This document shows positions 18,388-24,153 of a stretch of 24,153 nucleotides of DNA, piece after piece. The notes below the pieces were generated by a model. That model was not told the DNA's origin. It was given only the letters and a program-made list of their open reading frames with translations, and made no database searches. The stretch covers positions 1-24,153 of the forward strand of contig JAITQZ010000052.1 in the NCBI GenBank assembly GCA_031288635.1. Reading direction: 5' to 3'. A program made the position numbers and the translations under genes. How positions within the stretch are numbered: the stretch's first letter is position 1; each line of letters opens with the position of its first letter. The stretch is from Candidatus Peribacteria bacterium (GTDB taxonomy: Bacteria; Patescibacteria; JAEDAM01; Absconditabacterales; Absconditicoccaceae).

Positions 18388-19247
18388 TTAGGAGGGGAGT
18401 CTCTTTTTTTGTTTTTCCGTGAGACTATTTTGGTTGGAGATGACAGGTTTTCCAGTGATGTCCTCTATGACTGCTTTCGTTTTCTGGGCGACTTGAGCAC
18501 CTTTTTCAACACATTGGATGATTTCGTTGAAGCCTGCTACATTTTTGTCTACCATAAGATTTTTTGAAGTATCTTCTTGGAGTTGGGTGAGTAGAATTTC
18601 TGTGGAAGTCATATTGTCTCTGATATTGTGATGTTTCCCCAGTCCTTTGTAGGTTTTGAGTTGTTTGGCATCCATCCCTGTTCGTGCATAGCCAATATTG
18701 GTGAGTACTCCATATTCTTTGTCTTTAATTCCTCTTTTTTTTAGTTCGTCGGTGTAGGTATTTCTGGTTTCGATACTTTGGAGTCTCATTTTGATTTGTT
18801 CAGGTGTTCGTCCTTTTGCTTGTCGTGCTAGAATAGCTCTTTGTCTGGCTTGGAGGAGTCAGAGTTCTGGGTCGTTCATTTCGTGGTATCTTTCGTTTCC
18901 AAGGGAGGCGAGTCGTTGTTTGAGTGGTTCAGCACGAGGAGAAGGGATAGATTGAATGATACGGAGGATGGTTTCTGTGTTTCCAGCGTCTCCAAGATAT
19001 TTTTTCCCATCTTTTGCTGGAAATTTCAGTTCGTGACATTTTGTCACGACCTCGCTTCATTCCTCGCTTAATCTTTGTTTTAATTTTCTTCGATATGCTC
19101 ATTTATCGTTACTTTTGGTGTTGGTGAGGATTGCAACAATATCCACCATAGAATAGTATCGTTCATCATCGTTTCGCTTACTCCAGAGCTTTCATTAAAA
19201 AGGATGAAGGTTTCATCATTGGCAGGGAAAGATACGGTAGCAAGCAT
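18388..19247 (-). pseudogene. BRO-N/DinD-like protein gene with an apparent single-base frameshift
   Basis: The main frame runs from about 19190 to TAA 18388-18390 with TGA=Gly at 19099, 19057 and 18859. It shows YYSMVDIVAILTNT, KLKQRLSEEG, LKFPAKDGKKYLGDAGNTE, ILRIIQSIPSPRAEPLKQ, NERYHEMNDPEL, IETRNTYTDELKKRG, GLGKHHNIRDNMTSTEI and GKPVISNQN, the pattern of BRO-N/DinD-type proteins (phage antirepressor-like). The family's N-terminal start is in another frame: ATG 19247, MLATVSFPANDETFILFNESSGV, then the frame must shift by one base near 19175-19185 to reach KRNDDERYYSMVDIV. One missing base restores an ordinary protein. If ATG 19147-19149 is used instead, a 253-residue protein lacking the first strand results. 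It lies inside the secretion-like locus. It could be a decayed gene, a sequencing error or a short form. Confidence 0.72.
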
Positions 19248-19261
19248 TGTTTTATGAAAAA

Positions 19262-19299
19262 GGAAATAAATCTCTTTGTAGATTAACAAATTTATTTCC
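19262..19299. promoter_or_regulatory. 10-bp inverted repeat upstream of the BRO/DinD-like gene
   Basis: GGAAATAAAT (19262-19271) and ATTTATTTCC (19290-19299) are perfect inverted repeats ending about 15 bases before ATG 19247. They could be an operator or an mRNA hairpin; no T-run suggests termination. Confidence 0.45.
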
Positions 19300-19336
19300 A
19301 ATTTCAAGAGTTTTTTAGACAAGATATCGTTATTTT

Positions 19337-20680
19337 TTACAAGTTCGCAGAGGTAACCCATCCGCCTTGTTTACATCCATTCAGCTTTTTGAGTTCTTCA
19401 GCTTTTTTTCGGTAAGCGACTTTTACGTCGGTGTAGTTGCCTACGTTTCGTCCTTCACCGATTCCTTTGATGACGATGTAGGTATCGCAGGAAATTTGTT
19501 TGCTAGGGTCTGTATTTTTTCCAATCATTCTGGTTTCGTATGCGGTCCTGAAGTAGGGGTAGTCAGCATTTGTCTTGCTTACGTAAGTGAAGTTGATGTC
19601 GGTTTTTTGGGAGAGTGGGAGCTTGTTGGTGTCAATTACGTGTTTGAGGGCTTCAAGCATTGTGATGTCTTTGACTGCAGTGGTTTCGTTTTTGATTGTC
19701 ACGACTTCGTCGTTCGGACGAGTTCAAGACCCGTTCCTATTGTCATTGTTCTGTGAGGTGGCTCCTGTGGAGGTTCCCGTTCCTGTTATTGTTCCCGTTC
19801 CTGTTATTGTTCAAGTTCCCGTTGTTGTTCCGCTGATTTGTTGGGTTCCTGTTGCGGTTGCAGGAAGGTTGTTGATGACTTCACCGCTGCCTTCGTAGAT
19901 GTAATCACCGCTAAAGAGGAAGGAATTGTTGTCGGTGATAGAGGGAATATTTGTGTCTTGTTTTTCGCCAGTAAAGAGGGTTCCCTGTCCTCGAAGAGGA
20001 GGGAAATAACGTTCTACAAGGTCTCCCTTCCCATAGAAATATAGGAGTCCATAAGCGAGGGCTATTGCGAGTAAGAGATAATAGAGTCGTGCTGTGAATA
20101 GCTTTTTGAGGTTGAAAAATCCGTTGATATCGGCGATTTTTCCGATAATGAGGTATAGCAGGTAGCCAACCAAGAGAGAAAGCAGTAGGCTTCGAGAGGT
20201 AAAGAGTTCTCCGATGGTGAGATTGATTGCTCCGGCGATGAGAAGCGTTAAAACGAAGACTCGCCATTGTCCATTGGTTCAGCTTTTTCTTTTTCTTTTT
20301 GGTGTGGGAGGGGTAGGTTGTACGATTTGAACGGTGCGAGTGGAGGTTTCGGCGATAGAAGCTTTTTTTTCAGTTTCTTCTTTTCCACTTCTTTGTTCTT
20401 CGCTTTTTATTCTGACTTCGGAGGTTTCCCTTTCCTTTGCTCACTCAGGATGACGTAGAGGTGAGCTATTTTCTGATTTTGGGAGTACTTTTTCTGTTTT
20501 TTTCTCCTTCCCTTTATCAGGAGCAGTACATATGGTGTATAGAATGCTGATTAAAATAATAGCTCCGGCATTGATTGCTCAGATTTGGTAAAAAATTGTA
20601 TTTCCCGTTAAAATACCGAGAATGAGGGCTTGTGCTACGAAAAAGTAAACTACGAAGAGGAGAAAAAGATTTTTGGTCAT
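19337..20680 (-). CDS. Multi-pass membrane protein with SLH-like C-terminal region
   Basis: 447 residues from ATG 20678-20680 to TAA 19337-19339. TGA=Gly at 20579, 20441, 20279, 19811 and 19724. Two N-terminal TM helices (LFLLFVVYFFVAQALILGIL and a second around AIIILISILYTIC after the first TGA) precede a long charged Lys/Glu linker. Three more TM helices follow (VFVLTLLIAGAINLTIG; LLLSLLVGYLLYLIIG; LYYLLLAIALAYGLLYFYG), then an extracellular-type stretch, a Thr/Gly repeat tract and a C-terminal region with TMLEALKHVI and ADYPYFRTAYETRMIG that resembles an S-layer-homology repeat. Its place, divergent from the pilins and near the VirB6-like genes, suggests it belongs to the same envelope machine (inference). 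Confidence 0.75.
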
Positions 20681-20718
20681 TGGGCTGGGGACAAGGAGAT
20701 AAAAGATAAGAATACCGT

Positions 20719-20747
20719 AGTATATGAAAATCCTCCTCTATTTTCAA
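20719..20747 (-). promoter_or_regulatory. Predicted promoter of the minus-strand membrane protein gene
   Basis: Minus-strand TTGAAA (20742-20747), a 17-base spacer and TATACT (20719-20724), about 39 bases before ATG 20680. Confidence 0.6.
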
Positions 20748-20764
20748 GATAAATATCAAAAAAG

Positions 20765-20793
20765 TTGCTTTTTTTTGCATTTTCGTGTATAAT
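20765..20793 (+). promoter_or_regulatory. Predicted promoter of the pilin/TraC-like operon
   Basis: TTGCTT (20765-20770), a 17-base spacer and a consensus TATAAT (20788-20793), about 32 bases before ATG 20826. It lies back to back with the minus-strand promoter. Confidence 0.7.
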
Positions 20794-20825
20794 AGGGTGT
20801 ATTTTATTTTTATCTCGTGTATTCA

Positions 20826-21368
20826 ATGAAAAAAATACTGGTAAGAAGCTGTGGAATGTTGATGGTACTTGGAGGACTGTTTGTACAGGTCTGTTTTGGT
20901 TTACTTCCTCTCGGTTGGCAAGAGAGCCCGATTTTGACTACGACGGGGAGTCAAGTATTAGATGTGTCTTGGATTGGTGATACGAAGGTTGACGATAATC
21001 GTTCTAAAAATGACCCTATTAGACAAGGGACTTCGCGGCCAGTGAAAAATCCTCAGAGTGATGATAAAGTTCAGGGAATGATTGTTGCTTCTGATGAGGA
21101 TGGGCGTATTACAACCCATACGGGTGCGGTCTCTGATTTGATGAAATTGTTGCAGTCTATTATCAATTGGTCGTTGGGGATTTTGGCGTCTGTAGCGTTG
21201 TGTTATCTGATTTATCATTGATTTTTGATGGTGACGGCTAGTGGAGATGATAAGCAGTTCGATAAAGGAAAAGCGGGGATTAAAACTGCAGTTATTGCGA
21301 TTGCAGGGATTTGACTTGCGTGGTTGATTGTGAGTGCGATTCTTTGGTTGATTACGGTTATTGTGTAA
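20826..21368 (+). CDS. VirB2/TrbC-like pilin (copy 1)
   Basis: 180 residues from ATG 20826 to TAA 21366-21368; TGA=Gly at 21219 and 21312. It has a signal peptide (LVRSCGMLMVLGGLFVQVCFG), a polar 90-residue middle and two C-terminal TM helices separated by a short charged loop: WSLGILASVALCYLIYHG, then FLMVTASGDDKQFDKGK, then TAVIAIAGIGLAWLIVSAIL. This is the common CPR pilin architecture (TrbC/VirB2-like), in which FLMVTA-x-G is characteristic. Both TGA codons fall at helix glycines that the family conserves. First gene of a plus-strand operon with a second pilin-like gene and a TraC-like gene. Confidence 0.82.
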
Positions 21369-21392
21369 TTTTTATTTTTTATTATTTGTCCG

Positions 21393-21947
21393 ATGAAAAA
21401 GTTTCTTTTGTTTCTCTTCCTGTCTTTATGTACGCTGTGGAGTGGGGCTTCGGTAGTAGGGGTATTGGAAATTGGTAATAATACTGACCATTCTTTCCCA
21501 TATACTGGTATCAGTACTCCCGCGGGAGACAGTGTTGGTGATACGGACAATCTCCCTGGATTACTCGGTGCTGAAACTACTTCTAATGAGGGGTTGCTTC
21601 AAAAGTTGCTCAATGCATTTGGACTAGAGGGCTATACCGATGAAGGAGTGCCTAGTGCGATTGCGTATCTCAAAGTGATTATAAATCTCTTGCTTTGATT
21701 GACCAGTTTCGTAGCATTAGTTATCATTATCTATTCCTTTTATATGATGTTTTTTCAAGAAGATGGCAAAGGGATGGAACAAGTGAAAAAAAATCTGAAA
21801 GGAGTTGCGATTGCTTTGGTGATTATGGGGCTCTCACGAATTATTGTCAGCTTTATCTTTAATTTTTATAAGACGAGAGCAGAAGGTGCTAATCTCAAAG
21901 TCTCAGCTAGCCTCTCTACTATTGTTTCTCCTGTTTTACTTGTATAA
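21393..21947 (+). CDS. VirB2/TrbC-like pilin (copy 2)
   Basis: 184 residues from ATG 21393 to TAA 21945-21947, with TGA=Gly at 21696. It has a signal peptide (MKKFLLFLFLSLCTLWSGAS), a polar region with many Thr/Gly/Asp, and two TM helices separated by a charged loop (IAYLKVIINLLLGLTSFVAL; then GMEQVKKNLKGV; then AIALVIMGLSRIIVSFIF). The layout equals that of the upstream pilin gene, 24 bases away, but the sequences have diverged, which suggests major and minor pilins or distinct membrane subunits. The roles are inferred. Confidence 0.78.
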
Positions 21948-21956
21948 TCCTTTCCT

Positions 21957-22664
21957 ATGGTAGCTTTCCCCTTCTGAGACCAGACTAAAGTACAAAAATC
22001 AGCTCCGGATAATCTTTTCAATACGGAGACGATGTTGCCTGTTTCAGAAATTCGTGATGGGGTGGTAATTCTCAAAGATGGAGGGCTTCGTGGGATTATC
22101 AGAGTGGAGGGATTAAATTTAGATTTGAAAAATTATGATGAACAGCAAGTTGTCCTCGAGCAGTACAAGAGGTTTCTAAATGGATTGTCGTTTCCGATTC
22201 AGATTTTGGTGCGTAATACCTATTTGGATTTGACGGATTATTTAGGATATATGAGGGGAAATTTGAGTGGTATTGAAAATCCTGCTTTGAAACATCAGGG
22301 AGAGAGTTATTTGTCGTTTCTCGAGAGTATTGATTCACAGCAGGGCTTGATTTATGTGAAAGAGTTTTATATTGTCGTGCCTTTTTATGCTGATGAGCAG
22401 GATAATAAGCAGGTCAATAAGTCTCGGTGGGAAAAGTTTATGAATGTTTTGAATGCCAAAGACGATGTGGAGGTTATTGTGGAGAGGTATAGAAATTTTA
22501 TTAAAAACCAAAAGCAGTTGCAGACGAGGGTGAATTTGCTTATTGAGGGATTGGCGAGTTTGAGGATGCAGGCAGAGCAATTGGAGACTGCTGATGTGGT
22601 TGCCTTACTTTTCCGTATGTATAATCCTTTGTTGGATAGTTCTCAGTCGAAATTTGTGGAATAA
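21957..22664 (+). CDS. TraC/VirB4 N-terminal-domain-like protein, no ATPase domain
   Basis: 235 residues from ATG 21957 to TAA 22662-22664, with TGA=Gly at 21975 (MVAFPF-G-DQTKVQ). The pattern LPVSEIRDGVVILKDGGLRGII, LEQYKRFLNGLSFPIQILV, SYLSFLESI, EFYIVVPFYADE and ADVVALLFRMYNPLLD is the N-terminal TraC/VirB4-type region that precedes the ATPase in CPR type IV secretion-like loci. No Walker motifs are present and a terminator follows directly, so the ATPase must be a separate protein encoded elsewhere. It starts nine bases after the pilin gene's stop. The protein probably docks at the inner membrane channel (inference). Confidence 0.78.
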
Positions 22665-22666
22665 AA

Positions 22667-22699
22667 AAATCCCGTATATGTTATCTGTATACGGGATTT
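22667..22699. terminator. Bidirectional terminator between convergent genes
   Basis: AAATCCCGTATA (22667-22678), a 9-base loop and TATACGGGATTT (22688-22699) form a perfect 12-bp stem. A short A-run (22663-22669) and TTT flank it, so it can serve the TraC-like gene on the plus strand and the MutS-like gene on the minus strand. Confidence 0.8.
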
Positions 22700-22721
22700 G
22701 AGAAGGTTTTGTGGATGGGTA

Positions 22722-24153
22722 TTAGCTTGTGATTTGTTTAAAATACTTATTCAAACCTTCCTTCTCTAAAATATTTCCGATATCGGCTTTACCAATACCG
22801 GGTTTTACAGAGTACCCTTTTGTTAGCTGATAGTTTTCAGCTTTTAAATGGGTTTCTGCATATTTTGCCACTTCGGAGAGCTGTGTTGTAAAGATACAAC
22901 TTGTTCCCGTTTGGGCTACAATTTTTAGGACATTTTTGGCATACTCTGTTCCTTCATCAGGTGAAGTGCCGCTTCCTACTTCGTCCAATACGAGAAGTGC
23001 ATTGAGATTTTTCCCGACGATTTGGTCGAAAATCTCTTTTGTTTTTCGTATTTGGAGTTCCATGGTACTGCCTTCTCCTTTTTCTAGCGAGAGGATACCT
23101 AGGAATTCTTTGGGACTAAAGGTAAACCCTTCCCCAAAGATGGGTAGTCCTGTTTGAGCCAAAAAGAGGTTATACATCACCGCTTCGTGGCAGACACTTT
23201 TTCCTCCAGCATTAGGACCAGTTAATCCCAGTAATTGTCCCTGCAAAGCAGGGAGATTTTTGATAGGACAGAGGTCTTTTTCTGTCAGAACTTTCCCTTT
23301 ACTATCTTTTCTTCCGATGAGATGGATAGGGATGAGAGCATCGAAAGAGATAATACTGTGGGGGACTACTTCTGGTGAAGTGATTTTAACTCCCCAAGTA
23401 TTAGCTTTTTCTACCATAATAGACAGTTTTCTAGTAATAGCTTGCAAGTCTGTAATAAAGCTGACTACTTCTTTCCTAAAATGGCTAGAAATCTCTAAAT
23501 TCTCTGCTACTTCAGGCATGCTGTAGAGGTATTGAATTGACTGATATTGATATTGCGAATTAGTGCGTTCACAGGGAATCTGCACTTTTTCAGCCATTAC
23601 AATTTCATCAATTTCAGGAATAGACTGGATTTTTCTCATTATGATGTTTGCCGCTTTTTCACGAAAACAACTCCGAATGAAAATGTTCGTCTCCTGTTTT
23701 AACTTCCCTCCTAAAGCTTTTTCTATCAAACTTTTGGTGTTGTATACCGTTTTGAAATAAGCGTTGGGATTGATAAATTCCTGAGTACTGGTGATGTCTA
23801 AGATTGATATATTCAATTCTCGATTTTTATAAGAATAGAAAATATCTAAAGTTATTCCTCCGTCTTGGGCTAATTTTTCTAGCCCGAGATTAGAAAAAAA
23901 CTTCTTTTTGATAAATTCTTGGATATCACTTATTACTTCTGCAGGAGTTTCAAAGAAAATCAAGTCTTTGTAGAAGTTTCTTCGCTTAATTCGATTTACT
24001 TTTTCTACAAGTTTTTGTATGAGTTTACCAATTCCCATTGCTTCCCAAAACTTTCTTTCTGCCCATCTTGGAGTTTTTAACATCAGGACGTTATGGAGTC
24101 CGTAGAAATGGCTGCGGATGCCATAAGCTAGTCTGTCAAAGGATTCAGTACAT
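22722..24153 (-). CDS. MutS-type ATPase domain protein, partial at N-terminus
   Basis: The frame is open from the right edge to TAA 22722-22724 (at least 476 residues). ATG 24081-24083 is internal, because coding-like sequence continues to the edge (FDRLAYGIRSHFYGLHNVL). The C-terminal half is a MutS domain V ATPase: Walker A GLTGPNAGGKS, Walker B LLVLDEVGSGTSPDEG and the downstream CIFTTQLSEVAKYAE. The N-terminal half does not look like mismatch-recognition domain I, so it may be a MutS-like ATPase of a non-MMR family and not MutS itself. No TGA is used. The promoter lies outside the window. Confidence 0.85.
   Translation of the reverse strand, partial: CTESFDRLAYGIRSHFYGLHNVLMLKTPRWAERKFWEAMGIGKLIQKLVEKVNRIKRRNFYKDLIFFETPAEVISDIQEFIKKKFFSNLGLEKLAQDGGITLDIFYSYKNRELNISILDITSTQEFINPNAYFKTVYNTKSLIEKALGGKLKQETNIFIRSCFREKAANIIMRKIQSIPEIDEIVMAEKVQIPCERTNSQYQYQSIQYLYSMPEVAENLEISSHFRKEVVSFITDLQAITRKLSIMVEKANTWGVKITSPEVVPHSIISFDALIPIHLIGRKDSKGKVLTEKDLCPIKNLPALQGQLLGLTGPNAGGKSVCHEAVMYNLFLAQTGLPIFGEGFTFSPKEFLGILSLEKGEGSTMELQIRKTKEIFDQIVGKNLNALLVLDEVGSGTSPDEGTEYAKNVLKIVAQTGTSCIFTTQLSEVAKYAETHLKAENYQLTKGYSVKPGIGKADIGNILEKEGLNKYFKQITS

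Noticed and set aside
19170..19205. Programmed -1 frameshift in the BRO/DinD-like gene
   Set aside because: No slippery heptamer or downstream pseudoknot was seen, so a missing base is the simpler explanation.
1..24153. TGA read as tryptophan (code 4)
   Set aside because: In repeated units TGA aligns with GGA or GGG, and it fills the Nudix-box Gly; Trp would fit none of these.

Overview
The window comes from a bacterium that reads UGA as glycine (genetic code 25), which points to the candidate phyla Gracilibacteria or Absconditabacteria (SR1/BD1-5). With the standard code most genes fall into in-frame pieces separated by TGA. With TGA as Gly they join into full-length proteins, using at least 44 in-frame TGA codons in 12 genes. 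Internal repeats give direct proof: the same repeat position is TGA in one copy and GGA or GGG in another. Every confidently bounded gene ends in TAA or TAG. All coordinates below use this code.

Layout. (1) 1-3125, minus: a very large secreted surface protein with a low-complexity linker, a Gly-rich domain, Ig-like modules and an InlB-type repeat, running off the left edge. (2) 3391-7847, plus: a small DUF5652-like membrane protein, then a 1388-residue secreted protein with thrombospondin type 3 Ca-binding repeats, PKD-like domains and Cys-rich tandem repeats. (3) 7848-10090, plus: a YkgJ-type Cys-cluster protein, two small lipoproteins, one unknown gene and a structured intergenic region. 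(4) 10221-13745: ftsX (plus), a VanW-like protein (minus), then efp and a Nudix hydrolase (plus). (5) 13797-22664: a type IV secretion/pilus-like locus. Two paralogous VirB6/TrbL-like membrane proteins, a BRO-N/DinD-like gene with an apparent frameshift and a multi-pass membrane protein with an SLH-like tail lie on the minus strand. Two VirB2-like pilins and a TraC/VirB4-N-terminal-like protein are transcribed divergently on the plus strand. (6) 22722-24153, minus: a MutS-type ATPase running off the right edge.

How it fits together. The surface proteins, lipoproteins, pilins and VirB6-like channel components suggest an envelope- and adhesion-rich section of a reduced CPR genome, in line with an episymbiotic or host-attached lifestyle (inference). 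Promoters resemble sigma-70 sites (TTGACT-like and TATAAT-like boxes 16-17 bases apart). Leaders are often short with weak Shine-Dalgarno sequences. No tRNA, rRNA, IS element or CRISPR array was recognised.
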